A stretch of 64,000 nucleotides of DNA from NCBI GenBank assembly GCA_039881045.1, contig JAYWVB010000003.1, positions 806,001 to 870,000 of the forward strand, read 5' to 3'. The notes under the pieces are model-generated. The model was given only the letters and a program-made list of their open reading frames with translations. It searched no databases and was not told the DNA's origin. Positions 44,421 to 55,232 of the stretch are shown piece after piece (positions within the stretch are counted from its first letter, which is position 1; every line of letters starts with the position of its first letter). Made by a program: the position numbers and the translations under genes. Source of the DNA: Chaetomium olivaceum. Its lineage: Eukaryota > Ascomycota > Sordariomycetes > Sordariales > Chaetomiaceae.

Positions 44421-46599
44421 ATGTTGTCGTCTTCTCACCGTGGTCGCTCCTTTTGGGCCGCTTTGGCCGTCACGCTCTTTTCTGGTTTCGCTTCTGTTTC
44501 TGCTTCGGGCAAACAATGTCAGCCGGTCCCTACGTACGACTACATCGTCGTCGGCAGCGGTCCGGGCGGCGGTCTCGTGGCCAGCAACCTCGCCTTGGCC
44601 GGCCATAGTGTCCTGCTGCTCGAGGCGGGCGCTGACGCCAGCGACGATCCGGCCACCTCTGTCAATGCCCTTTCCTACCCCCAAAACCCCAACTATCAGT
44701 GGTCTTTCTTTGTGAAGCACCACGCTGACGCTGAGGTCGAAGCCCGCTACCGTCTGCTCACCTGGACGCTGCCCGACGGCACCTACTGGTTGGACCCAAG
44801 GCCGATGCCCCCGCTGGTGCAGAGCTCAATGGCGTTTGGTACGTGTTATGGATGCGAATCGGTGGATTTGCTGGTATGCTGACAAGATCCTAGGTACCCG
44901 CGTGGCGCAACTCTTGGCGGCAGCGCCATGGTTAACGCTATGGCCTCGGTTCTTCCCAACGATGCCGACTGGAACAAGATCGCCAAGTTGGCTGGTGATA
45001 AGTCTTGGTCGTACGTTGATGCTGAGCCCATGACTTTTTGAGCCGTCATCGTAACTAACTCGGTGGCACAGGGCTGCGGAGATGAGAAAAGTGTTTGTTA
45101 AAATTGAGCAGAACTTGTACCTCAGACCCAATGAGTCCAAGGCCGGCCACGGCTTCGACGGCTTCGTCCAGATGGGCCAGGGGGATTCCAGCTACTACCT
45201 CCAAGAGCCGGGTCGCCTTGCCCTGCTGTCTCACCTTGCAAAGGACCTAGTCGGCCGCCCCGTGGACCAAGCTGCCGCGCTCAACTACATTGAGCGTGAT
45301 GCCAACTTTCTCGGCGCGTCCAGGGACAAGGCGGCAGAGCCCTTTGGTCTCCCAAACCACTACGACAACGTTGGCCGTCGCTGGACTCCCCGGAACCTCA
45401 TCAAGAGCACCATGGCCAAGACGGACAGGCTGACCCTCGAGACCGAGTCCCTGGCCACCAAGATTTTGTTCGACAAGGGCAAGGCAGGGCGCGCGCCCAA
45501 GGCTAAGGGCGTCAGCTATCTCCAGGGAGCTGGCGTGTACGGCGCCACGTGGGAGTACAACAAAGCCACCGCTCCCAAGGGAAAGAAGATGCGCGCGTAT
45601 GCTCGTAAGGAAGTCATCATCAGCGGCGGTGTGTTCAACTCGCCCCAGCTTCTCCAGCTCAGCGGTATCGGCAACGCGAAGCTCCTGCGCTCTCTGGGAA
45701 TTCCCGTCCTCGTCAATCTTCCCGGCGTAGGCGAAACCTCCGTGACAACCAGGAGCTCCCCGTCGCCGGTCTCAGCCCCCTCAACATCACTGCCGCGCCG
45801 CGCGATCCGTCGTGGGCCACCTGCACCTTTGGCGCTCCGGGCGACCCGTGCCTCGCCCAGCTCGAGCAGGGCACCGGTCCGTATGCCCTGCCCTCTGGTA
45901 ACAGCGAGTGCTCCTTCATCAAGACCAAGCACAGCCCCGACGGAAACCGCGATGTCATAACCTTTGCGTAAGTAAACCTGGGATCATGGAGATGGAAGAC
46001 GATGTGCTGATGCGGTTCTTAGTCCCCCTGGTGTCTTCCGCGGCTTTTCCCCCCCGGCCAGCAACATGCTTCCCATGGACAGCCCCGACACTATGTGGCG
46101 CAGCCTGGCCCGCATGAACGTCCAGAACAGTGCGGGCTATGTCCGGATCAAGTCGACTGACCCCACCGTCATCCCCGACATCAACATTGCCCAGTACGAG
46201 TCTCCCGGCGCAGGTGACGTTGACCTGGGCGCCATGATCGATGCCGTCGCCTGGGTCCGCCGCAACTTCCTCTCGCTCCCGGCCCCGTACGGCCCCGTCA
46301 CCCCCACCGAGCCCCCCTGCAACGCCGGCCTCACCGCCGATGGCTACTGCAAAGACCCCGAGGAGGACAGGAAGTTCGTTTACGAGCAGACCTTTGGCCA
46401 CCACCCCGTCGGCACCTGCCAGATTGGCAAGAAGGGCAACAAGATGGCTGTTGTCGACAGCAAGTTCAAGGTCTTTGGCGTCAAGGGCCTCCGTGTCGTC
46501 GATGCCAGCGTTTTCCCGGTTGCTCCCGGCGGCTTCCCCGTCCTGCCCACCTTTATGGTTGGCCAGAAGGGTAGCGACGCCATCCTCGCCGATGCATAA
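44421..46599 (+). CDS. Secreted GMC oxidoreductase (AA3-like), two frame breaks
   Basis: FAD oxidoreductase with a signal peptide (about residues 1-28, ending SVSA). FAD turn: YDYIVVGSGPGGGLVASNLAL...LLLEAG. Exons 44421-44838, 44894-45010, 45072-45967, 46023-46599. Joining restores WYPRGATLGGSAMVNAMASVLPNDADWNKIAKL. Later motifs: SGGVFNSPQLLQLSGIGN, FGHHPVGTCQIG with the catalytic His, and RVVDASVFPVAPGGFPVLPTFMVGQK. The usual second His/Asn position is within 'APGGFP', as in some ascomycete GMC branches. One base is missing near 44800-44804 (PRP must continue DAPAGAELNG) and one A near 45733-45736 (GVGEN..). Substrate unknown; a role in oxidising a cluster product or lignocellulose sugars are both possible. 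Confidence 0.82.
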
Positions 46600-47279
46600 T
46601 CGTGAAGTAGATCTGGGATCGGAGCCACGGGGTCCTCTGCGGTGGTCCCATGGGAGTTGTCTTCTGTGAATAGTCTGGATACCTAATGTAATAGTTGTTG
46701 CGCCGTGCCGAGCTTGCCTTGGCCTGCCAATGTACATATCAAACTGGAACTGTGTGTGCGCGGATCACACAATTTTCCACCCTGTATTTGTGACAACATA
46801 TTAAGCTGCCAACGAATTGAACTCTTGAAACTGCCGTCCCCCTTATTCTCTTTGGACCTCGGAACTCAACATGTCGTTGTGGGTTGGTCTCAGCGCCCCC
46901 TGGCTTTGGCACATGGGTTATATCCCTTGTCATCCTTTGCGCACATTCCTCGCTCGGGTTGTGTCGGAAATTGCGGCAGGGGTGACGCATCCGATGTCTG
47001 CCCAGCTTTCGTTGGGGTACCCGAGAATGAGTGTATGTACAGATTACTGGAAAAATTGATTAACTACCTAGCGACACTGAACGCAGGAACCGAACATATC
47101 AACTGCTCGGTATCAGTGAGACCAACTGCAGGGTGATCCCGAATAGTTTCTCGCCTGGCTGCCCCATAACAGTTGCAGTGGTCATCTTCGCGACGTACAC
47201 AGTAAGCGACAACCGCTCCCTTTGATCGGTTGTGTGCATCCAGGTCCAAAAAACAATAGACTCACCCCCCAACCAGGCC
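46600..47279. other. Intergenic, no gene seen
   Basis: A 143-codon frame at 46705-47136 has no domain. The region leads into AT-rich sequence. Confidence 0.5.
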
Positions 47280-47545
47280 CCCGGCCAGCCCCGAATATAG
47301 CTACCACCTCATTTCCCCTATAACCAGACGTGGTATATAGGGGTACTAGCTGGGGTACTTGCGTGCTTGTTCCCCTATACTACGCGCTTAAGATAGGTAC
47401 CTCCGCACTTACTGCTACCTAGCTACGGTATAGCCGCTACGTTCCAGCTACTAGGTAGGGTTGGAGCTGGAAGGGTAGAGAACCCTATATCGATAGTAAT
47501 ATTATAGGAGTAGGTTTACGATACTATAATTAATGTGACGGAGAA
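47280..47545. repeat. AT-rich, TA-rich block resembling a RIP-mutated repeat relic
   Basis: Dense TATA, CTATA, TAGGTA and TAGCTA words stand out against GC-rich flanks. In Pezizomycotina this composition is the mark of repeat-induced point mutation of old duplicated elements. No open frame survives. The nature of the original element is unreadable. Confidence 0.6.
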
Positions 47546-47796
47546 TGCGCCTGGTGCCCTGGGTTAGGGTTGGATGCGCATTCCCGGTCATATACTGCAG
47601 TGGTCTGTGCGCACACCACACTTATTCCACGACCCATCCCTGTGTTACAAGAGGGACCGTGCCGCTGCGCGGCACGCCAAAGGAAGCCTGGAGGAACATG
47701 CTGGTGCAGGTAGCCCCCATAGCGGTATCAGAATTCCTTCGTGCGATTGATATTAGGGCAAGGGCAATTGTCTATTTGATCAAATCAAGGTCGGGT

Positions 47797-49413
47797 TTAG
47801 TCATACAGCCGCGCCTTCTTCCTTCCTGCTGTGGATCTCTTGCTTCTGACCGGTTCGGGAGAGCTTGCTTCCTTCCTCTTCTTTGTTGAGGTACTGCTAC
47901 TCGAAGCGAGTTGAGCGTCCAACAATTCCTCTGTGTCCGAACCATCGTTCGAGCCATCGCCATCTAGATCAACAGTTAGGTGAGCCGTGGGTCTGGAAGG
48001 CGGCGATACATACCTGAAGATGGAACTGTGAACACCGGGGCAGGGTCGGCCGTGATTGAATCCACCGGTGCTCCAGGGCTGGCTGCTAGTTCGGTCGTTT
48101 CGCGTGCTGCGGCGGTCTTTGGGGCACGGTTTGGTGACGAGAATGGGTTTCTGCTTGCGACTCCTCCGGGGCCAGCTGGGCGTGGTGTCGTAGGTGACTT
48201 GTCGACAAGGTTCGATGATTTTGACGTGGGTATTGTTGGTAGACAAGGAATTCTGCCGAATGAATTCCCAGTTGTCGGAGAATTACCAGGATTCGAACGC
48301 TGGAATCGACCAGCTGAGATCCTCGGATCAGGTCGCGGTCCAGGACCCCCACAGTCGACCACTGCACGCGATCCACGACCCCTTAGTAAAGGGGTTTGCG
48401 GCGGTCCGCATCCACCCGCAGAGACTTCCAGGGTTGCTGGTCGACGGGAAGAGAACGAGGACATGGCATATGTGTATGCCTTTGCGAGGAGGGCGGTCGT
48501 TCTCCGGCTGCAAGTAAGACCCGAGTTTGACGAACACCGAAGTCTTGATCAGCGGCTCAGGCCAGACTCCCTCCTTGATGTGGAAGGTATCTAGGTCGAC
48601 AGGGCCGGCAAAGGATACATGTGCTGAAGTGGTTGGCCAGAGAGCTGTCTCGTCAGGACCACCGAGCTGCTGGGGATGACACTTGGAAGCGTTAGCAGCC
48701 AGGTTCTGCTTCAGTGCAAAATAATAGCGCGTACGGAGTCAAGCCGTCATCGCGCGGCAGTGCCAGTGCCACCTGTACGGACTGGGTTTCGTCTGTCTCC
48801 CATCCATTAACACCTACGCCTTGGAAGGTAAGTTTGTTTGGGAAAAGTCGGGTGACGATGCTGAACCATTTCCCTTCCCAATCCTCTTCCAGGGTCGCTA
48901 TTTCTGCTTCTGTTGAACATGGAGAGTATCACCGGAAGTCCCGAGCTGTCTTCGTCTTCGGTACTCAGGAGGCGCGGGTAGAGCTCCTGGATAAAAGCGG
49001 GGTGGATGAATGATAGGAAGGTCCCGGCCTTGAAGTTTCCTGCACTCGTGTATCGGGAGCCAGATGGGAGAATGTCGCATTGGGCCAAGTCGGAGTGGTA
49101 GGTGACGATGAGATCCGAACCGATTGTCCCTGGTCTCGTTTGTTTGGCCGTGGGGGATCGGGTAGACGGCAGAGACGGAAGAAGCCATGGCGGCGTTAGT
49201 AGCGTTCCAGCTTCTATCAATAAAGAATTGAGTTCTAGGAGAAAGGCTGGAGGGACAGAGAATGTTGAGTGCTGTTCCTTGAAGAATAAATGCTGAACTC
49301 ACTGTGGGGAAATCAATTCCTGCTTTTAGCAACGATCTAACCTTGCCTTCCATATAACACGCCGCGACACTAAGCTGGGTTCTGAAACGCAATCTAGCAA
49401 GCCATATCGTCAT
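47797..49413 (-). pseudogene. Decayed gene with a possible OB-fold and a basic C-terminus, mobile-element associated
   Basis: Pieces in different frames appear to form one protein reading leftward: RTQLSVAACYMEGKVRSLL and DLIVTYHSDLAQCDILPSGSRYTSAGNFKAG (49.0-49.3 kb); VFVKLGSYLQP...GSWIACSGRL (48.35-48.54 kb); VLDRDLIRG...VDSSVRILVIL (48.28-48.35 kb); and an acidic then basic tail ending KRSTAGRKKARLYD (47797). 'WIACSGRL.GVLDRDLI...VRILVIL' fits strands of an OB-fold, an inference. At least three frame changes occur. It is divergent from the helicase relic, with about 200 bp between, suggesting one former element. Confidence 0.45.
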
Positions 49414-49639
49414 ATCAGGTATCGAATTGGCAGACTTGGTAAGGATTCTCGCTCGAGAGGTGATGACACAGACGGAGTGTGTTCGGGAATATCTTCACAA
49501 ACACGATAGGTTTGGTTCCGAGGGCGGAGATGCAACGATCCGTAGGTCTTTGCTTATGTGACACTAACAACAGAGACTGATGCTGTTTGAAGAATCAACC
49601 TGGAGGCTGTGATCCTGGTTGATGTGCATTGTGAAGAGA

Positions 49640-51834
49640 GTTCTTTGGAGCGGGCTCGGCGAACGATGCCCGTGCTGACCGAAAGCTGCAAGGGCTAGAA
49701 CAGGAAAACGAAGACGTCGTCGACGGGTTTGACTTTGAGGACCGGGAGGGGGACGATGACGGCGTCGGACTGGATGGTGGGGGCATCGATCCACAGGCCC
49801 ACTACGAAGCCTTTTTGGATGTCCTTTCAGCGGTTCGAGGTAGCGAGATCAAAGATATGACAGCGACTTCGGCGCTGAGGCGCTTGGACGAAGAGGCGAG
49901 GGCAGTTGACCCAAGCCAGGACGACAACAATGCTGCCCAGCGTGGTCGCCATTTCTATACCATGCTACAGGACCTCCAAGACTCGCCTTTCCGCGGCATG
50001 GGATTGCCCAGCCGCGAGGAGATCGACGCGGTATTGAAGGTCCAGAAGAAAGAGGACAGCAGCGTGACGGCGAAGATCCAGGGCAGGCAAACGAATCCGT
50101 CTTCTGCGCATGCTGGCGAGCCACACGGGAGCCCACGGTTGCCCGTTCACGGATGCGAAAGATCTCCAGAAGGGGTCGGCCGGGTGGACGATGCGGCTCG
50201 AGCTCGGACGTTATGCAACATACGTCGATGTGGCCTGGGGCTCACAAGGCACTGGACCTGAACAAGCTCCAGTCGATGGCAGTGTTACTACCGGCGTTCT
50301 TGACGAGCGCGGCACACGACTGCAGGAAGAGGGGGTCGGCAGCATTTCCAATACGTCGGCGGCGAAGGCGGCACAGGCAAATCCGCGTCATCACGCCATC
50401 AAGGACATGTTCCGGCTGAAAAATGGCTCCACACGCTGCTCCTGACGGGCGCCAGCGGTAATGCGGCCGCGCTTATCGGCGGAGTGACGCTGCACTCGGC
50501 GGCAAATATTGCGTTTGAGGGCAGGGCCGCGACAGCCAAGAACGTCTCGGAAGAAGAGAAGCTGCGGTGGAAAAACATGATCATGTTGATTATTGATGAA
50601 ATCAGCCAGGTGGGCGGTCTCACGCTCGCGGCGGTAGACAGCCGCCTGAAGCAGTACAGAGACGACCGCATCGACCGTTCGGCGGGATCCCGATGGTCAT
50701 GTTCTTTGGTGATTTCTTCCAGTTCGACCCCGTCCTGCAGACCAGCCTCCTCTTGCCAACGCCTAAGGACCCGGTGGACAGAGACCGGACAGCTCGGCAA
50801 AGCACCTAGCAGCGCATAAGCTGTTCCTCCAGTTCGCGAACGTCGTCATCCTCCGCGAACAGGTCCGCGCAGCCGGCTGTCCAAGGCTGCGGGGCTTCCT
50901 CCGGCGCCTGCGCAGTGGGGAGCAGACAGAGCTGGACTTCCAGCGGCTGAGCCAACGCCTCTATACACCGTCGTGCAAGTACTCCTTCGTAGATGGCCTG
51001 AGAGCCAATCACGCCTCTGAACCAAGACCGGTGGGACCTGAACATGGCGGCCGTCGTCCAGTGGGCTCGTGCCCACGGCAAGCACATCTCAGTCTTTGCG
51101 GCCAAGCACGATACTGAGTCGGGGAAGCGATTGAGTGCGGGGGACCTATGCCACGTGCTCCGCTACGGAGACGACTCGCAGCTGCCGACCCCCGGCCTCT
51201 TCTTCTACGCGCAAGGCATGCCGGTGGTGGTGACTCGCAACCAGTTTGTCGGGCTGAAGGTCGTCAACGGGGCGCCTTTCAAGGCCGTCGACATCTTTCC
51301 CGACCTCGCCGCCGGCACCATCGCGCTCGCCAGCGATGTGACTCTTCATCTTGGACCGCCGGTGGCCGTCCTCCTTCAGTCAGACGACAGCGCGGGCCTC
51401 GCCATCCCCGGGCTCCCCAACGGCACCATTTTGATCAAGAGCAAGACGGTCGCCATCCCGAGCCAAATGCGGGGCAAAGAAGGCAGATGGAGGGGCAAGC
51501 CGGGTTTCAGGTGGGTCCCACCGAACGGGGCCTCTCTGCACCCCGGCCTTCGCTATGACAGATCAGAAGAGCCAGGCAAGCAGTTCTCCAACGTCTCGTC
51601 AACCTCAAAGGCGTCCACTCGAGTGGCACGGCGACGCGGCCCAGCTTCATGAGCCTGTACGTGCAGCTGTCGAGGGCGCAGAGCTGGGACGGGCTGCATC
51701 TGTTTCGGAAACCGGCGCGTGGCGACTTTATCGAGCCCAAGAATGTGCTTGACAAAGACATGAGGGAGGCCATCCTCAAGCTGGAACGACGGGGCGAGGA
51801 GACCAGGGCGGTTCGAGCAAGACCACAGGTCTGA
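49640..51834 (+). pseudogene. Decayed PIF1-like helicase (Helitron-type or related mobile element)
   Basis: Frame-shifted but continuous helicase sequence. The N-terminal part is acidic (ENEDVVDGFDFEDREGDDD) and leads to LDLNKLQSMAVLLPAFL. Walker A: YVGGEGGTGKS at about 50354-50386. Walker B: MIMLIIDEISQVGG (50575-50620). Next is GGIPMVMFFGDFFQFDPVL, the PIF1 'GD..QL.PV' motif III. FANVVILREQVRA, then QGMPVVVTRNQFVGLKVVNG, then PNGASLHPGL and the closing MSLYVQLSRAQSWDGLHLFRKP are typical of fungal PIF1-like transposon helicases. At least four frame changes break it. No rolling-circle Rep motif was found upstream, so a full Helitron is not shown. Confidence 0.75.
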
Positions 51835-51835
51835 G

Positions 51836-52285
51836 CCGTGGTTTCAAGAATGGGCTGCCATGCCTGAATCTGGCCAGGGTACTGAAACCGATGACGTAGA
51901 GGGCGCGGCGCTCTGGCGAGACCCTGGGGTTTCCGAGCCGATCGTAGCACAGCTCTCCACCGTTGCTCTGTTTTGGAGCTCTTTTCCAGCGGAACAGGCT
52001 ACTTCCAATTGATAGTTTCCTTCTCATCTTGTTGGCCTGTAATTTGCATCCTTTCGTGGTCGTCGGTGAAGCTGCCTAGGGCTGCGCCATCTCATTGGCT
52101 CTTATAAAGCGGGGCCAACCCCACAGCCGACAGACCCCAACAGACCGTCCGTGCACCACCACTGCCAAGCCCAACTTCGAGACGCTCATCGTCAGAGGCA
52201 AGTTCCTCCACGCAAAACAAGATGGCTCGTTCCACGATCGTTACGATAATCACAGTAAAACTTCACAGTATACAGGGAGATATGG
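51836..52285. other. Flank of the helicase relic, no gene
   Basis: No supported coding sequence. It joins the T-rich TTTTTTATGGG repeats at about 52290. Confidence 0.5.
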
Positions 52286-52289
52286 CACG

Positions 52290-52326
52290 GCTTTTTTATG
52301 GGTTTTTTATGGGATTTTTATGGGTC
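52290..52326 (+). repeat. Short tandem repeat of TTTTTATGGG type
   Basis: Three near-copies of a 12-nt unit (TTTTTTATGGGT, TTTTTATGGGA, TTTTTATGGGT) in a row. Confidence 0.8.
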
Positions 52327-52374
52327 ATTCTAGGGACAGTGGTCCGTGCTTGGAGCATACCATGGTTTTTCTCG

Positions 52375-52540
52375 GAAAAGGAACCTTTCGGAAGTACTCG
52401 TTCCTCGTACGTTCCTCCAGGCAAAGGAACCTTTCGGAACATAAATGTTCCTCCAGGCACTCGTTCCTCGTACGTTCCTCCAGGCAAAAGGAACCTTTCG
52501 GAAGTACTCGTTCCTCGTACGTTCCTCCAGGCACAGAATA
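52375..52540 (+). repeat. Tandem and interspersed repeat of about 48-62 nt
   Basis: The words GGAACCTTTCGGAA, ACTCGTTCCTCG and TACGTTCCTCCAGGCA recur. Unit 1 starts near 52380, a variant with ACATAAATGTTCCTCC near 52430, and unit 3 near 52490 repeats unit 1 almost exactly. GGAA/TTCC dominates, so the units can pair with themselves as inverted repeats. Confidence 0.8.
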
Positions 52541-52589
52541 GAATGGTACTTGCAGTGCCTTTGAGCCTCGCGATCCCTATCGCTCATCC

Positions 52590-52670
52590 CTCACACCTAC
52601 TATATACTAGTAGCGGGTATATAGTAGGATCGCTAGTTAACTTACTATTATTATTATCTTATAACTAGTA
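52590..52670. repeat. AT-rich RIP-like relic, left of the transposon
   Basis: TATATACTAGTAG and TTATTATTATCTTATAACTAG. Together with the similar block on the right of the transposon, it suggests the element landed in an older RIP-mutated repeat. Confidence 0.6.
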
Positions 52671-52750
52671 ACGTGGTTGATCACCGAGCGGTCCATATCA
52701 CCGAGCGGTCCATATCACCGAGCGGTCCACTTTCCCTCCACGTCGCAACC
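52671..52750 (+). repeat. Left terminal inverted repeat with three CACCGAGCGGTCC units
   Basis: Matches the reverse complement of the right end except for one extra 17-nt unit, one base in the second unit and one base in the inner part (CGTCGCAACC versus CGTCACAACC). Confidence 0.9.
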
Positions 52751-52785
52751 TCTTCAGGCAATTAATCCACCACAACACAAGAAAA

Positions 52786-54450
52786 TCAGTTGCACTCAAT
52801 GCTACTCTCCTCAGCTGACGTCTCCTCAACCTCCTGACAGGTTCGTACGTTGTGGCCAGTCTTGCCGCACCTCCCACAGCGCCGCAAAGTCGACAGCCCC
52901 GCCTCCGACATGCCCCCTTCCGCCAGCCTCCTACCCGATTGCCGTCTACCAGTTTCCTTCTGGGTGATCAAAACCTGACCTTCCTCTATAGTAAGTGCCC
53001 CTCCAGCCTGGAGACGTGTACGCTTAGCCCTCCGGCGCTTTGAAAGGGCCTCGTTAGCCTTCTCGAGAGTTCGGACTCGGTCTCGAAGAAGGGTCATTTC
53101 GTGAACAATCAGCTCTGTACCCTTCGCCAATTGCTTTACAGCGGAAAACATGCTGGTTGGAGAGCTTCCTTGATGATTGGCAATCCGGGTCCGTACATGT
53201 TCAGACTGTAAAACAGCCTCGTCAGGTTTGTGCGGTGTCTGGGAGACCCATAGGTCGGCCTCTGGAAGGGGGGGTCCAGTCGGTGTTGGGGTCCGTAGCT
53301 TGACGTCAAGCTTCGACAAGACAGCTTGGGGGTTGTCCGGTACTAGGCCAGTACCTCGAAAGCCAGCCTTGATATTTTCAGCTTTCATTGTGGCGAGGTG
53401 GGCGGCTTTGAACGCGATGAAGAACTCGGTCTTGGTGATGTGGTTGATGTGCGCCTTGATGAAGGCCTCGAGTTCGCGGCCGTATATCCGCTTCAACACG
53501 CTAAAACAACCGACATCTAGAGGCTGGGTGATGTGCGAGGAGTGAGAAGGGAGGCAGAGGGTAATAATATTGTGCTCCTTGCAGAACTCCTCAAACTGGG
53601 CTGATAGGTGGCTTTCGTGACCATCTAGGACTATCATCCGATACACCCCTTGCCGCTGGGTCTCCGTATGCTTGTGGAAGTGCTTGATCCATTCCAAGCC
53701 TGTACCATTGTCTGTCCAGCCGTTGGGTGAGGTCTTGATGACCCAGGATGGGGGAAGATCGCACTCGGTGTACCAGGAGGCGAGGTGGTTGACGCCCTGT
53801 ATAATCAAGAATGGTGGCAGCGCAAAGCCGTCACTGCTCACGCACTCAATCGCTGTTGCCCATTCCCGATTGCCGGGCTGAAGTTTCTTGCCTCGACCGC
53901 GTCGATCGGAACGCGTGACGACCATGTTGCTACAGATAATGCCCATCATAAAGCCTATCTCGTCGAAGTTGTAAAAATCGGTGTTCTGGATGCTGTACTT
54001 CGTGCGCATGTTGGCCACCAACCGGAACCAGTCCCCAATAATCTTTGGATCTTCGCAAAGGGCTCTCTGGAAGTCGTACGCACGCGAAAAGCGCGTCTTG
54101 AGCTCCGGGCGGCGCCGTATGAACCGGTATGCCCACTGCTTGCCAGTTGGTCGCGCGTGACGCGTCGCGAGAAGGAGATCGGCCATATCTTTTACCCCAT
54201 CAATACGAGGCGGAAACCCTCGCGAATCTAGATCGAGGATATATCGTACAAGGGTCTCTTCTTCAGCCAAGGTCAGATTGTGCTGTACGTCGCGTTTCTC
54301 AGGCTTTGCGACGCGGCCCTTCATCCGGGCGATGAGGGTCGACTTCGGCACATCATACGTCTGCGCAGCACGTCGGATCGACATTTTTTTGCTCATATGA
54401 ATTGCTTCAATGGCAAGGATGATTCTGGCTTCTTGCATTTGCATAGACAT
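52786..54450 (-). CDS. Pogo-family DDE transposase with C-terminal zinc knuckle
   Basis: 554 aa, no frame break. Order: Psq-type HTH (about 8-50, MSIRRAAQTYDVPKSTL), CENP-B/Tc5-type HTH (about 55-120, TLAEEETLVRYIL...KQWAYRFIRRRP), then the DDE domain with Asp163 (NFDEIGF), Asp276 (IVLDGHESH) and Asp312 (SSHITQPLDVGCF). The spacing between the last two is DD35D. A basic coiled region (RVRTLEKANEALSKRRRAKRTR) follows, and the tail CGRCGKTGHNVRTC is a CCHC zinc knuckle (about 525-540). All catalytic residues are present, so the protein could be active. Confidence 0.93.
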   Translation of the reverse strand: MSMQMQEARIILAIEAIHMSKKMSIRRAAQTYDVPKSTLIARMKGRVAKPEKRDVQHNLTLAEEETLVRYILDLDSRGFPPRIDGVKDMADLLLATRHARPTGKQWAYRFIRRRPELKTRFSRAYDFQRALCEDPKIIGDWFRLVANMRTKYSIQNTDFYNFDEIGFMMGIICSNMVVTRSDRRGRGKKLQPGNREWATAIECVSSDGFALPPFLIIQGVNHLASWYTECDLPPSWVIKTSPNGWTDNGTGLEWIKHFHKHTETQRQGVYRMIVLDGHESHLSAQFEEFCKEHNIITLCLPSHSSHITQPLDVGCFSVLKRIYGRELEAFIKAHINHITKTEFFIAFKAAHLATMKAENIKAGFRGTGLVPDNPQAVLSKLDVKLRTPTPTGPPLPEADLWVSQTPHKPDEAVLQSEHVRTRIANHQGSSPTSMFSAVKQLAKGTELIVHEMTLLRDRVRTLEKANEALSKRRRAKRTRLQAGGALTIEEGQVLITQKETGRRQSGRRLAEGGMSEAGLSTLRRCGRCGKTGHNVRTCQEVEETSAEESSIECN

Positions 54451-54487
54451 GGTTTTGGTCGCGGTGTAGCGGAGTTTGAAGGTGGAA

Positions 54488-54550
54488 GGTTGTGACGTGG
54501 AGGGAAAGTGGACCGCTCGGTGATATGGGCCGCTCGGTGATCAACCACGT
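54488..54550 (-). repeat. Right terminal inverted repeat with two CACCGAGCGG units
   Basis: Reverse complement starts ACGTGGTTGATCACCGAGCG, as the left end. Its outer unit has GGCCC for GGTCC. Confidence 0.9.
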
Positions 54551-54725
54551 TAGTACTATCTTACCTATAATATTAATCTTCCATTTAAGGTAAAGGAAGC
54601 TCCCAAACGGTCTCGGTATATCGATATAGTTAGCGATATTCGGAGTCGCGGTTGCAACGCGTCTTACCATATAGTTAAGGTATATAGATATCGCTGCCCA
54701 AAAGGTGCTAGGCAGCTGTACGTCA
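54551..54725. repeat. AT-rich RIP-like relic, right of the transposon
   Basis: TAATATTAATCTTCC and CGATATAGTTAGCGATATTCGG: continuation of the relic on the left when the transposon is removed. Confidence 0.6.
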
Positions 54726-55232
54726 GCCGCGGGGCACCGCGTCACCTATATTAGGGGTATAGAGTCGAGGGACTTCTAAGCGTACGCGCCCGTTATACCC
54801 GTGGGGAACCGATCTATAGAGGCTGGGGGCCCTGGTTGGGGGGTGTACCAAGCGTTTTCTTGGACCTAGATACGCACCACCCTTTGATCACTCGATCAAA
54901 CATGCCGTTACGCGGGTTGTGGGGCGTTAAGAAGCGAATTTCTCCGTTGGGTCACTTGATCGCTTCGAGCACGAGCAAAACAGGGGTTTTTGGGAGGAAG
55001 CATGGAAAAAGGGGCAGGCAGTGTTGTGCCGATATTATTACACGTGGTTGGATGGGATAGTTGGTATGACAAATGCTCCCTCTTTCCGGTGCCCTCCGTT
55101 ACCCCGTGTGTTCGTCTAATTTACTTGTACATAATACCCAGATCCAAATACGCCGCGCTATGCACCGCCGATTGCCATCATGTGAGGGGAGAGTACAACA
55201 AAACAAAAAGTGGTGGGGATAGTAAAAACACA
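54726..55232. other. Intergenic between transposon flank and ABC transporter
   Basis: No supported gene. It includes the 3' flank of the ABC transporter. Confidence 0.5.

Larger units (their letters stand above)
52671..54550 (-). mobile_element. Intact pogo-type (Tc1/mariner superfamily) transposon, 1,880 bp
   Basis: Inverted termini begin ACGTGGTTGATCACCGAGCGG on both ends and are flanked by TA (52669-52670 and 54551-54552), the target duplication of the superfamily. The ends contain internal direct repeats of ATCACCGAGCGGTCC: three on the left and two on the right. A single open transposase gene fills the inside on the minus strand. No RIP-like changes are visible in the element. Confidence 0.92.

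Noticed and set aside
47555..47572. GGGTTAGGGTT telomere-like repeat
   Set aside because: Less than two full units next to an AT-rich relic; chance is likely.
48285..48310. GGATTCGAACGCTGG, resembling a reversed tRNA B box
   Set aside because: No acceptor stem or A box at the right distance; it lies in the decayed minus-strand gene.
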